Assembly (NCBI GenBank): GCA_030656145.1
Contig: JAUSOF010000040.1
Coordinates: 1-41,150 of the forward strand
From: Pseudomonas sp.
Lineage (GTDB): Bacteria; Pseudomonadota; Gammaproteobacteria; Pseudomonadales; Pseudomonadaceae
Length of the DNA: 41,150 nucleotides
Direction of reading: 5' to 3'
This document shows, piece after piece, positions 32,442 through 40,706 of this stretch. Made by a program: the position numbers and the translations under genes. The number at the start of each line of letters is the position of its first letter. Position 1 is the first letter of the stretch. Below the pieces are notes generated by a model. That model made no database searches. It was not told the DNA's origin and was given only the letters and a program-made list of their open reading frames with translations.

Positions 32442-33794
32442 TTACTCAGCCGCAGGCGTACGGCGCTTGAGCGGAGCCAAACCGTCCTGGCTGACCAACT
32501 CCGGCGCTGCGACCTTGGGCTTGTTGATGGTATTGCGCTTGCTTGGCGCCTTGGCAGCCGGCTTCTTCGCGGCCAGCTTCTTGCCGGTCTTGGGGTCGAT
32601 CTTTTTCTTCTTCGGCCCCACCGCCTTGCCGGATGCCTTGAGGTTCTTCGGCCCCTGGTAGATGCCTTTCATGTCCTTGATGTTACGCCGCTCGAAACGC
32701 TGCTTGAGGTAGCGCTCGATGCTCGACATCAGGCTCCAGTCGTTGTGGCAAATCAGCGAAATCGCCAGACCTTCAGCTCCCGCGCGACCGGTACGACCAA
32801 TGCGGTGCACATACTCGTCGCCCGAACGCGGCATGTCGAAGTTGATCACCATATCCAGACCATCGACATCCAGGCCACGCGCGGCCACATCAGTGGCCAC
32901 CAGGATCTTCACCGCGCCCTGCTTGAGGCGGTCGATGGCCAACTTGCGATCCTTCTGGTCCTTCTCGCCGTGCAGCACGAATACCTTGAAATCGTGAGCC
33001 ACCAACTTGCCGTACAGGCGGTCGGCCTGCACCCGGGTATTGGTGAAGATGATCGCTTTCTCGTAGGTCTCGTTGGCCAACAGCCACTCGACCATGCGCT
33101 CTTTGTGATGATTGTGGTCGGCGGTGATGATCTGCTGACGCGTGCCTTCATTGAGCTGACTGACGCGGTTGAGTTGCAGGTGCTCTGGCTCCTTGAGCAC
33201 CTTGGCGACGATCTCGCGCAGGCCTGCACCACCGCTGGTCGCGGAAAACAGCAGGGTCTGGCGCCCGGCATTGCACAGCTCACTCAAGCGCTGCACGTCT
33301 TCGGCAAAGCCCATGTCGAGCATGCGGTCGGCTTCGTCGAGCACCAGCACTTCCACTTCATCGAGCAGCAGATTGCCGGCGTTGGCGTGTTCAATCAGGC
33401 GACCCGGTGTACCAATCAGGATATCGACCCGGCGCAGCATCGCGGCCTGCATCTTGAAATCCTCACCACCGGTAATCAAGCCGGCCTTGAGAAAGGTGAA
33501 CTGGGCAAAGCGCTCGACTTCCTTGAGCGTTTGCTGGGCCAGCTCACGGGTGGGCAGCATAATCATCGCGCGCACACTCATGCGCGGCGAGGAAGCACCA
33601 TCGCCCAACAAACGATTAAGCATCGGCAGAACGAACGCGGCGGTCTTGCCGCTGCCCGTCTGCGCGACTACCCGCAAGTCTTTCCCTTGCAGCGCCAGCG
33701 GAATAGCCGCCAACTGCACTGGGGTGGGCTCGGTAAAGTTCAGCGCAGCCACGGCTTTCAGCAGACGTTCATGCAGGGCGAATTGGGAAAACAC
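32442..33794 (-). CDS. DEAD-box RNA helicase, SrmB-like
   Basis: A 450-residue helicase with the full motif set: Q motif FTEPTPVQ, I AQTGSGKT, Ia PTRELAQQ, Ib TPGRL, II DEAD (VLVLDEADRMLDMGF), III SAT, IV IIFTNTR, V VATDVAARGLD and VI HRIGRTGRAG. Residues beyond about 370 form a very basic Lys/Ala/Pro tail (KKKKIDPKTGKKLAAKKPAAKAP) likely to bind RNA without order. Overall similarity, including LISGGEDF-like LITGGEDFKMQ, points to SrmB, a ribosome-assembly helicase; RhlE is the alternative. Monocistronic. Confidence 0.92.
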   Translation of the reverse strand: MFSQFALHERLLKAVAALNFTEPTPVQLAAIPLALQGKDLRVVAQTGSGKTAAFVLPMLNRLLGDGASSPRMSVRAMIMLPTRELAQQTLKEVERFAQFTFLKAGLITGGEDFKMQAAMLRRVDILIGTPGRLIEHANAGNLLLDEVEVLVLDEADRMLDMGFAEDVQRLSELCNAGRQTLLFSATSGGAGLREIVAKVLKEPEHLQLNRVSQLNEGTRQQIITADHNHHKERMVEWLLANETYEKAIIFTNTRVQADRLYGKLVAHDFKVFVLHGEKDQKDRKLAIDRLKQGAVKILVATDVAARGLDVDGLDMVINFDMPRSGDEYVHRIGRTGRAGAEGLAISLICHNDWSLMSSIERYLKQRFERRNIKDMKGIYQGPKNLKASGKAVGPKKKKIDPKTGKKLAAKKPAAKAPSKRNTINKPKVAAPELVSQDGLAPLKRRTPAAE

Positions 33795-33968
33795 GGAGGT
33801 AACCTCGACGAAAAACGGAAATCAGCTGCATAGCGTAACGGTTTCCCGCGCCGGGGCCGAATTTCTTTGCAAAGACCTGCACAGAGCAGCCCCCTCGACA
33901 GCTGAACCAAAACGTGTGAAAGCACTCAAAACAGGCAGTTTAACCGTACCAAGCACCCGGAGTATTGC

Positions 33969-34385
33969 ATGAGCAACCCGTCACGCAGCTTACTGATATG
34001 TAGCACCCTGGCCATCACCCTGGCCGCGCAGAGCGCCTTCGCCGGACCGAAAAACGATCAGCACGGCAAACACGGCGCGAACCATGACGGCGGTATCGGC
34101 GTCCACGTCAGCGGCCCGAGCATCGATATCGGCCGCGTGCGCATCGTACTGGGCGACAATCGGCAACTGATCGGCTCGGCCAACTCATTGCCACCCGGCA
34201 TCGCCAAGAACCTGGCCCGCGGTAAACCATTGCCACCTGGCATCGCCAAGAACTTCGACGGCCGCGTAGCCAGCCAATTGCCGCGCTATGACGGCTACGA
34301 ATGGAAACAAGCCGGTACCGACGTGGTGCTGGTGGCAATCGCCACCGGGATCGTCTACGAAGTACTGAGGAACGTACTGGACTGA
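33969..34385 (+). CDS. CigR-family (RcnB-like) exported protein
   Basis: A 138-residue protein with signal peptide ending QSAFA. A His/Gly/Asp-rich region (KNDQHGKHGANHDGG) is followed by two tandem copies of LPPGIAKN (about residues 75-98), the hallmark of the anti-virulence regulator CigR family. A RYDGYEW motif and a hydrophobic C-terminal segment VVLVAIATGIVYEVL, typical of RcnB/CigR-like proteins, end the protein. In Salmonella CigR restrains the virulence regulator MgtC; here the role is unknown. Its 3' end overlaps that of the convergent cupin gene by 31 bp. Confidence 0.82.
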   Translation: MSNPSRSLLICSTLAITLAAQSAFAGPKNDQHGKHGANHDGGIGVHVSGPSIDIGRVRIVLGDNRQLIGSANSLPPGIAKNLARGKPLPPGIAKNFDGRVASQLPRYDGYEWKQAGTDVVLVAIATGIVYEVLRNVLD

Positions 34386-35053
34386 TCTGCCACGCCCGCA
34401 TCGAGCAAATGGCCAACCTTTACATAAATCAGGCAACCCTCACGGGAGAACGGCGCATGCGTTGACCCATGGGGGTTGCGCAGCCAGGTGCCGGCAGGAT
34501 AATCGCCGAACTCATCCTGAAATACCCCCTCCAGCACCAGGATTTCTTCCCCGCCAAGATGCCGGTGCGCACTGAACTGGGTGCCAGGCGCCCAGCGCAC
34601 CAGCGCCGTGTGCACCGTAGCGAAGCTGTCCAGCGGCAATACGCTCAGCCCTGGCACCAGGCCTGGCCGCCAATCGGCCTTGTGGGTATCGATGCGCAGC
34701 GCCTGCTGATCCTCCGGCTCCTGGTAGCAGAGCTTGACGAATAGCAGGCAGCCCTCCGGGCTGGACGGTGCATGGCTGCTGCCAGGCGGATTCTTCAGCC
34801 AGTAGCCCGCAGGATAGGCGCCATGTTCATCGGCAAAGACCCCGTCGAGCACTAGAATTTCCTCGCCCCGCGGATGCTGATGGCTACGGAATTGCGCCCC
34901 CGCCGCATAACGCACGACTGACGTAGTGCGCCCGCTTTCTGCGGCAAAACGCTCCAGCGGACGCCGTTCAACGCCCGGCAAGGGTGAAGCCTGCCAGTCG
35001 ACAGCCCGAGTATCGAGCACCACCCGCTCGCGCAGGTCAGCATTGATCTGCAT
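34355..35053 (-). CDS. Double-cupin protein, ChrR-cupin type
   Basis: I start it at ATG 35053, which has a near-perfect AGGAGG at 35058-35063; a longer open frame upstream would overlap rarD and has no such signal. The 232 residues form two cupin repeats of about 105 residues each that clearly derive from an internal duplication: HQHPRGEEILVLDGVFADEHGAYPAGYWLKNPPGSSHAP in the first, HRHLGGEEILVLEGVFQDEFGDYPAGTWLRNPHGSTHAP in the second. Both keep the two His, Glu and later His of a metal cupin site. It is coupled to the rarD gene ahead of it. The substrate is unknown. Confidence 0.82.
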   Translation of the reverse strand: MQINADLRERVVLDTRAVDWQASPLPGVERRPLERFAAESGRTTSVVRYAAGAQFRSHQHPRGEEILVLDGVFADEHGAYPAGYWLKNPPGSSHAPSSPEGCLLFVKLCYQEPEDQQALRIDTHKADWRPGLVPGLSVLPLDSFATVHTALVRWAPGTQFSAHRHLGGEEILVLEGVFQDEFGDYPAGTWLRNPHGSTHAPFSREGCLIYVKVGHLLDAGVADQSSTFLSTS

Positions 35054-35064
35054 ATCACCTCCTG

Positions 35065-35955
35065 TCATATGTGCCGCTGCTTGATCAGCAGTCGCGCACT
35101 GTCCCAACCGACCAGCAGCACCGCCAGCCAGATCGGCAGGTAGGTCAGCCACTGCTGGGCATTGAAGCTTTCGCCAAGAAACAGCAGTGCCACCAGAAAC
35201 AGCAGCACCGGCTCAACGTAACTGAGAATGCCAAACAGCCCCAGCGGCAACAACCGACTGGACGCCATCATCGCGGCAAACGCCAGGGCCCCAAGCAAAC
35301 CCAGGCCGGGCAATAGCCACCACAGTTGCGGCGCTTGAACGAATACCGCCGGCGGGCCCCAGACAACGATCAGCCACACCGCCAGAGGCGCCAGTACCAG
35401 CATTTCCAGGATGAATCCGGACAAGGCATCCAGACGCATCCAGCGGCGCAACATGAAGTACGGCGGATAACCCAACGCGGCGACCAGGGTAATCCAGGAA
35501 AATGCCTGCAGTCGCCAGAGTTCATGCAGTACACCGAGCAACGCACAGCACACTGCCAGCTGCTGTAGCGGGCGCAAGCGCTCGCCGTAGAACACCCGCC
35601 CGGCCAGCACCATCGCCAGCGGCAACAAAAAATAACCCAGCGACACATCCAGCATGTGCCCGGACAGCGGCGCCCAGACGAACAGGGCCCACTGCACGCC
35701 GATCAATGCCGCCGAGAGGGGCAAGGCTGCCAGTAATAACGGCTCATGGCGCAGACGGCCGATGGCCGACGCCAGCACCGTCCATTGTTGAGTCACGGCG
35801 ACCAGCAGCAACACCGCAGGGATCGACCACAGCACCCGCTGGGCGAACACCTGCACACCATCCAGCGGCGCCAGTTGCTGCACATAGCCGGGAATCAGGG
35901 CAAACAGCAAAGAGGCACCAACCGACAGCGACACCCCACGCCCGGACAACTTCAT
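35065..35955 (-). CDS. rarD: EamA-family transporter RarD
   Basis: A 296-residue ten-segment DMT-superfamily permease. The start MKLSGRGVSLSVGASLLFALIPGYVQQLAPLDGVQVFAQRVLWS and the internal YFMLRRWMRLDALSGFILEM match RarD proteins, whose E. coli member was linked to chloramphenicol sensitivity but whose natural substrate is unclear. Its ATG overlaps the stop of the next DMT gene (35952-35955) by 4 bp and the cupin follows after 11 bp, so three genes form one transcriptional unit. Confidence 0.87.
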   Translation of the reverse strand: MKLSGRGVSLSVGASLLFALIPGYVQQLAPLDGVQVFAQRVLWSIPAVLLLVAVTQQWTVLASAIGRLRHEPLLLAALPLSAALIGVQWALFVWAPLSGHMLDVSLGYFLLPLAMVLAGRVFYGERLRPLQQLAVCCALLGVLHELWRLQAFSWITLVAALGYPPYFMLRRWMRLDALSGFILEMLVLAPLAVWLIVVWGPPAVFVQAPQLWWLLPGLGLLGALAFAAMMASSRLLPLGLFGILSYVEPVLLFLVALLFLGESFNAQQWLTYLPIWLAVLLVGWDSARLLIKQRHI

Positions 35956-36827
35956 CGCATCTCCTTCGCCGCGTATAGCTGCCGGCTACCGAACCGGGTC
36001 AACAGCAGAGAACTGGCAATCACCGCACCGCCCAGACTCAACCGCAACAGATCGGCATCGTGGTTCCACAGTAATAGATTGACCAACAGGCCCGCTGGCA
36101 CCAAGGCATTGTTCATCACCGCCAAGGTGCCACCATCGACCAGGCTCGCGCCCTTGTTCCACCAGTAAAGACCAAGCCCGGACGCCACCATACCGAGCCA
36201 AACCAGAACCCACCACTGACTGGCGCTGGTGGGTAGGCGGGCGGCGTTACCGAACAGCAAAAAGGCCGGCAAGGCGATGACCAAGGCACCCAGGTAGAAG
36301 TAGCCGAAGCGCTGATACTGCGGAATGTCCGAGGGATGCCGAACGAGCAAATGCTTGTAGAACACCTGCCCGGCGGCAAACGTGGCGTTGGCAATTTGCA
36401 GCAGGAAGAAACCGATATAAAAGTCCGTACCGAGCTGGTCGTAGCGAATAATCGCCGCACCCGCCACCGCGACCAATGCGGCAAGCAACGCCCAGGGATT
36501 GAAACGCCGATTGAAGGCATCCTCGATCAGGGTCACATGCAACGGCGTAAGAATGGTGAACAGCAGCACTTCCGGCACGGTCAGCACACTGAAACTCAGG
36601 TACAGACAGACATAGGTAACGCCAAACTGCAGCGCGCCAATCAACAGCATGCCGCGCATGAACGCTGGCGCCACGCCGTGCCAGCGGGTCAACGGCAGAA
36701 ACACCAGGCCGGCGATCAGCACCCGCGTCAGCACGGCAAAATAACTGTCCACCTGGCCGGCCAGGTACTCACCGATCAGGCTGAAAGAAAAAGCCCAGAG
36801 CAGGGTCACAATTAGCAGATAACGCAT
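35952..36827 (-). CDS. EamA-family carboxylate/amino acid/amine exporter
   Basis: A 291-residue ten-segment DMT permease. I choose ATG 36827, preceded by GGAGG at good spacing; a TTG at 36839 is unlikely. The two EamA repeats (about 5-135 and 150-285) are apparent, with FSLIGEYLAGQVDSYFAVLTRVLIAG and QWWVLVWLGMVASGLGLYWWNKGASLVDGGTLAVMNNALVP. Members annotated like this export amino acids or amines. It is the first gene of the unit with rarD and the cupin gene. Confidence 0.85.
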   Translation of the reverse strand: MRYLLIVTLLWAFSFSLIGEYLAGQVDSYFAVLTRVLIAGLVFLPLTRWHGVAPAFMRGMLLIGALQFGVTYVCLYLSFSVLTVPEVLLFTILTPLHVTLIEDAFNRRFNPWALLAALVAVAGAAIIRYDQLGTDFYIGFFLLQIANATFAAGQVFYKHLLVRHPSDIPQYQRFGYFYLGALVIALPAFLLFGNAARLPTSASQWWVLVWLGMVASGLGLYWWNKGASLVDGGTLAVMNNALVPAGLLVNLLLWNHDADLLRLSLGGAVIASSLLLTRFGSRQLYAAKEMR

Positions 36828-37027
36828 CACCACCTCCAATTCGGCGGCGAGCTTAACAGGCGGGCGGTAAAAATATTGAGCGTCGTCGCGAGGCTGCCTG
36901 CAAGCGGTCGCGACTGGACGTGCAGCGCGGGGCTAGAAGCGCTTATTGCGCTCCATCACACTGCGTGAGACATGCCCCGCGCAGAAACCCAAGCCGCCGC
37001 GCGCCTGGAGGTGGGGCTTGCGCAACC

Positions 37028-37918
37028 TCAGCGCTGCTGAACTTCCATGTCCGGCTGCAAGCCTTCTCCGCCTCGCAGCAGGCTGCGCAGCTGCTCGTCA
37101 TGCTGATCATCAGAACCGGACTGATCGATAATGATCTCCACCCGACGATTCAGCGCCCGGTTTTCCGGGGTACTGTTATCTGCTCGCGACCGGGTATCGG
37201 CAAACCCACGCAGGCTCATGCGCGATGGCGAAACCTGGGGGTTGAACAGCAGGGCATTGGTCACCGCCGAGGCCCGCGCCGCAGACAGATCCCAGTTGGA
37301 ATTGAAGCGCGCTGTGCTGATGGGGATGTTGTCGGTATGCCCCTCAATGGCCAGTTCGCCAGGAATAGTCACCAGAGCATCGGAGATACGCATCAGCAGG
37401 TCTTCAAACTCCGGCGTCAGCTCTGCCGATCCGGAAGAGAACGAGCCCTTTTCCTCGACCCGCAAAATAATCCGCCGATTCTCCTCAAGCAGCTGCATGC
37501 GCCCGGCCTGAAGTTCCTCCTTGAGAATTTGCTGCAGCTGCTCGGTGCTTTCCTTGACTTGCTCCTGGGCCATGCGTTCTTTCTCAGCCTCGGCATCCAC
37601 CTCGCCACGCAAAGTGTCGAGCTGCGGATCCTGAGTGGTGGTCTGCTGACGCACCTGATCCACTGGAGTCGGCTCCGGCTTGCCCGGAGAGAACTTGTCG
37701 AACACGGCACTGGTGCCCATGGGCACCTCCAGCGCCGGCACATCGCGCTGCACACCAAAGGCCTTGGACAGCTCGCCAGCAATCTGTTTGAAGCGCATCG
37801 CGTCAATTTCGGAAAAGGACAGCAACAACACGAAAAAACACATCAGCAGCGACATCAAGTCGGCAAAAGTCATCACCCAAGCCGGAATACCAGCGGGAGC
37901 CTCGTCATCATCACTCAT
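37028..37918 (-). CDS. PomB/MotB-type flagellar stator protein
   Basis: A 296-residue stator B subunit. The single membrane helix (about 13-35) reads WVMTFADLMSLLMCFFVLLLSFSEID, with ion-binding Asp20 and a cysteine in the position found in Vibrio PomB. A linker with a helical Glu/Gln-rich part (about 105-145) precedes an OmpA-like peptidoglycan domain: GHTDNIPI, NWDLSAARASAV, and RALNRRVEI. The ADLMSLLMCFFVLL core is the sodium-type form, unlike the AYADFMTAMMA of proton-type MotB. It follows the A subunit by 15 bp. Confidence 0.87.
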   Translation of the reverse strand: MSDDDEAPAGIPAWVMTFADLMSLLMCFFVLLLSFSEIDAMRFKQIAGELSKAFGVQRDVPALEVPMGTSAVFDKFSPGKPEPTPVDQVRQQTTTQDPQLDTLRGEVDAEAEKERMAQEQVKESTEQLQQILKEELQAGRMQLLEENRRIILRVEEKGSFSSGSAELTPEFEDLLMRISDALVTIPGELAIEGHTDNIPISTARFNSNWDLSAARASAVTNALLFNPQVSPSRMSLRGFADTRSRADNSTPENRALNRRVEIIIDQSGSDDQHDEQLRSLLRGGEGLQPDMEVQQR

Positions 37919-37933
37919 ATTTCAAGCATCCGT

Positions 37934-38704
37934 TCAACCAGGCTCGGCATCCGCTGCAGTTGCTCGCTTATCCTGTGGCAGGTAAGTCTTGAGCATCTGT
38001 TCGATAATGCGTGGGTTGACACCATCCTGGATCGCCAGCAGGGCGTCGATCCACAGCGCCTGCATGCGTGCTTCCTCGGTCATGCGCAAGTTGAGCTTGT
38101 CGGCCAGGGGCAGGCACAGCATGGTCGCCAGCATGGCGCCGTACAACGTAGTGAGCAGGGCAACGGCCATGGCTGGGCCGATTGACTTGGGGTCTTCCAT
38201 GTTGGCCAGCATCTGCACCAGCCCGATCAGGGTGCCGATCATGCCCATGGCCGGGCCAACGTCACCCATGGCACTGAACACCTTGGCGCCCCAGCGGTTA
38301 CGATCCAGGGTCAACAGACGCTCTTTCTCCAGAAAGGTGCGAATGATTTCATGGCTTTGACCGTCGATCATCAACTGGATGCCGGACTTCAGAAAGGGCG
38401 AGCTGATCTCTCGATCTTCCAGGGCAAGCACCCCTTCTTTGCGCGCCACCATGGCGATCTCGACCAGCTCGACGATGGTTTCCTCAACGCTGGGCAGACG
38501 GAACTTGAACGCCCGCGACGCCACCTTGAAGGCACCGAAGAACTGCTTGATGCTGAATTTCATCAGCACCACGAATAGAGTGCCAATGATCACAATCATC
38601 AACGACGGGACGTTGAAAAACATATCGCTGGAAGCGCCCAGAACGATAGTCGCGCCAATAATCCCAAAGGCACCGAGTAAACCGATAAGCGTGGCTAGAT
38701 CCAC
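37934..38704 (-). CDS. PomA/MotA-type flagellar stator protein
   Basis: A 256-residue stator A subunit starting at GTG 38704, with AAGGA about six bases upstream. Four hydrophobic segments lie at about 5-20, 30-50, 145-170 and 178-200. MDLATLIGLLG, VVLMKFSIKQFFGAFKVA, GDVGPAMGMIGTLIGLVQML and AMAVALLTTLYGAMLA nearly copy Vibrio PomA. The charged cytosolic loop between the second and third segments, which meets the rotor, is present (VARKEGVLALEDREI). No other flagellar gene is in the window. Confidence 0.88.
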   Translation of the reverse strand: MDLATLIGLLGAFGIIGATIVLGASSDMFFNVPSLMIVIIGTLFVVLMKFSIKQFFGAFKVASRAFKFRLPSVEETIVELVEIAMVARKEGVLALEDREISSPFLKSGIQLMIDGQSHEIIRTFLEKERLLTLDRNRWGAKVFSAMGDVGPAMGMIGTLIGLVQMLANMEDPKSIGPAMAVALLTTLYGAMLATMLCLPLADKLNLRMTEEARMQALWIDALLAIQDGVNPRIIEQMLKTYLPQDKRATAADAEPG

Positions 38705-39311
38705 CTTGATTCCTTACTGCGAGACCAACGCTCGACAAGACTCGTGCATTTTTACAATTCGGCGAGTCTATCCGACAAAAGATGAACAGGAATACTGAAA
38801 AATATGCCCATAGCCAAATTTTTGGCTATGTCGCCGCCAGCTTTATGCACGCCTTGCGGCAGGCGCCGCAGACCAGCGCTGCACTTTTAGTCGCGAGATG
38901 TTGTCGGCTCACCGTTCACTGCGCCCCTGCAGCACACGGTGGGCATGGCATCCGATGACGATGCCAAGACCCGCTAAGGCACGCGCCTGTTGGGCGCCAG
39001 CTGGCTGTGCCCTACAGGCTCGGGCTGACAAACCGCATCGCGCGCAAGCTGGCTCCGACAGGGCGCCGCTGCATGCAACACGCTTCGGCTAGCGTGCGAC
39101 ACCCGCGCCAGAGGAGATCGTGGGACGGCCACGCCCGGGGTTGCCGCTACCCAGCGGCAGCGACATGTCTCGCCGGACATCGCCGGTCCAGGAGCCCTCG
39201 CGACAGGCGACCGCCAACCGGTCATTTTATTGACGTCAATCTAAACAAGGCCTGACGCTCCCAGTGCGTGACCGCTTCAAAAGAGCATCCGATACAGAAA
39301 GACTTGCGTGA
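38705..39311. other. 607-bp noncoding region between pomA and the azoreductase
   Basis: No gene is convincing; the small open frames lack ribosome-binding sites and recognisable content. It contains an inverted repeat at 38809-38830, a REP-like GCAAGCTGGCTCCGACAGGG at about 39047-39066, a hairpin GCCGCT/AGCGGC near 39145-39160, and the palindrome ATTGACGTCAAT at 39229-39240. It reads like decayed or repeat-rich intergenic DNA. Confidence 0.5.
38809..38830. repeat. Inverted repeat upstream of pomA
   Basis: CATAGCCAAA and TTTGGCTATG are perfect 10-bp arms separated by TT, about 105 bp before the pomA start. On the minus strand it is followed by GGCATATTTTT. It could be an operator, an old terminator or a leader hairpin. 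Confidence 0.5.
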
Positions 39312-39911
39312 TCAGACCAGTTCAACCAACTGCGCCTTGGCCTCGGCCAGACCTTTTTCCATGAAGTCAGCACCCAGGTTGAGGCCTTCTGCGTGGATGA
39401 AACTGACATCATGAATGCCGATAAAGGCCAGCGCCTGACGCAGGTAGGGCTCCTGGTGATCCAGGTTGCCACCGGCGTAGATACCGCCGCGGGCCGTCAG
39501 GACGAACGCTCGCTTGCCAGTCAGCAAACCCTGCGGACCGGTTTCGCTGTACTTGAAGGTGACGCCGGCACGCAGCACATGATCCAGCCAGGCTTTCAAG
39601 GTGCTGGGGATGGTGAAGTTGTACATGGGCGCGGCCAGCACCAGCACATCGGCAGCCAGTAATTCATCGGTTAGCGTGTTGGACAGGGCCAGAGCCGCTT
39701 GTTCCGCGACGCTCTGCTGATCGGCCGGGGTCATCCAGCCACCGAGCAGGTTGGCGTCCAGATGCGGGACTTGCTCGACCGCCAGGTCGCGAACCTGGAT
39801 CTGATCGGTGGGGTGAGCCGCTTGCCACTGGGCAATGAATTGCTCGGTGAGCTGACGCGAAACCGAGCCCTGTTGGCGGGCGCTGCTTTCGATTACCAGA
39901 ACATTGGACAT
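39312..39911 (-). CDS. azoR: FMN-dependent NADH azoreductase
   Basis: I start it at ATG 39911 (GGAG upstream), giving 199 residues, the normal AzoR length; a 30-residue upstream extension is not credible. The flavodoxin-like fold has the FMN phosphate loop VIESSARQQGSVSRQLTEQFI, the conserved APMYNFTIPSTLKAWLDHVLRAG (about 95-118) and TARGGIYAG. AzoR enzymes reduce azo dyes, quinones and nitro compounds and may help against thiol/quinone stress. The LysR gene starting at 40707 could be a regulator, as such pairings are common, but a separate gene lies between. Confidence 0.9.
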   Translation of the reverse strand: MSNVLVIESSARQQGSVSRQLTEQFIAQWQAAHPTDQIQVRDLAVEQVPHLDANLLGGWMTPADQQSVAEQAALALSNTLTDELLAADVLVLAAPMYNFTIPSTLKAWLDHVLRAGVTFKYSETGPQGLLTGKRAFVLTARGGIYAGGNLDHQEPYLRQALAFIGIHDVSFIHAEGLNLGADFMEKGLAEAKAQLVELV

Positions 39912-40204
39912 TTTTTTGCTCCATCGGAGGTTGGTTAACGTCGATGGAGCAAAGACTAGAGGCACAACAATCGATAAAAAAGCGCAAAAAATCGCTTTCA
40001 TCTATCGACAAAATTGATTTATAACCCACGTCTTACTGCAGCCGTCCGAGAATGCGTTTTTGTAGGTCGGGCCGCGCAAGCTGAGCGCCGCAAAGCCCAA
40101 CAGATTGACTGCGCCGGGCCTCATTCCTCAGCGCCAATCTATGGTTTGCAGCCAATTATCACTCTCGAACAGCCTCCTGGGCGCTGCATTGAACGCCAGG
40201 CGGT

Positions 40205-40519
40205 TTACTTCAGGCCACAGGTCAACTGCACGCGCAGCTTGATGATGCTACGGGCGAACTTTACGGTCAGGTTGCTGTTTTGCCCCGGCGCCAACAGCAC
40301 TTGGCGGGTGCGCGGGGCCTCAGGACCGTTGCGGAACACCGCCTTACACTCAGCCGCGGTCTGGCCATAGTTGTAGAGCAGCACGGCAGCCATGTTGTGA
40401 TCGATTTCCTGGGAGGTGGCTGACACTTCGGCGCCGTTAAACTGTTTTTCCAGCTCGATCGGATAGGCGAAAGCAGCCAGCGGCAACAGCGCGATCAAGG
40501 CACAGCAAACGTTTTTCAT
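40205..40519 (-). CDS. Small exported protein of unknown function
   Basis: A 104-residue protein with a clear signal peptide (cleavage after AAFA, about residue 18). The mature part has two cysteines (AECKAVFRNG and LTCGLK) that may form a periplasmic disulfide, and a beta-sandwich look (NMAAVLLYNYGQTAAECKAVF, RQVLLAPGQNSNLTVKFARSIIKLRVQLTC). I do not recognise a named family. It is monocistronic and divergent from the LysR gene. Confidence 0.7.
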   Translation of the reverse strand: MKNVCCALIALLPLAAFAYPIELEKQFNGAEVSATSQEIDHNMAAVLLYNYGQTAAECKAVFRNGPEAPRTRQVLLAPGQNSNLTVKFARSIIKLRVQLTCGLK

Positions 40520-40563
40520 ACGACGGTCTCCAACAAAGGACAGCCAGTGTAGAGCGAGTTCAT

Positions 40564-40660
40564 CTCAGAGGCTGTGAAAATATCAAGCGCCGTAGGAGGC
40601 CGTCTCCAGGCGTTCGTAGTGCAACATCAGCAGTGGTCGCAGTCGGCGAGATTTTTTCAC
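40564..40660. repeat. Dispersed repeat, long copy
   Basis: It begins CTCAGAGGCTGTGAAAA (40564-40580) and ends TCGCAGTCGGCGAGA plus TTTTTTCAC (40637-40660), so GTGAAAA and TTTTCAC form inverted ends. The TCGCAGTCGGCGAGA core and the CTCAG/GTGAAAA flank recur in reverse orientation at 11742-11789, where the ~55 bp between them is missing. Confidence 0.55.
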
Positions 40661-40706
40661 CAGCGCTCACCGTGCACCCAACGACTCGCGTGAATAGGAG
40701 AAGACA

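Noticed and set aside
32745..33833. 362-codon open frame opposite the DEAD-box helicase
   Set aside because: All helicase motifs are on the minus strand; the plus-strand product is a Gln/His-rich shadow.
34201..34250. Direct DNA repeat inside the CigR-like gene as a possible mobile or CRISPR repeat
   Set aside because: It is just the coding sequence of the tandem LPPGIAKN motif, a family feature.
35054..35152. Longer N-terminus for the double cupin
   Set aside because: It would run into rarD coding sequence; the AGGAGG at 35058-35063 clearly serves the ATG at 35053.
36920..38185. 421-codon open frame on the plus strand opposite the stator genes
   Set aside because: It lies across clear PomA and PomB coding sequence, has no ribosome-binding site and no recognisable fold.
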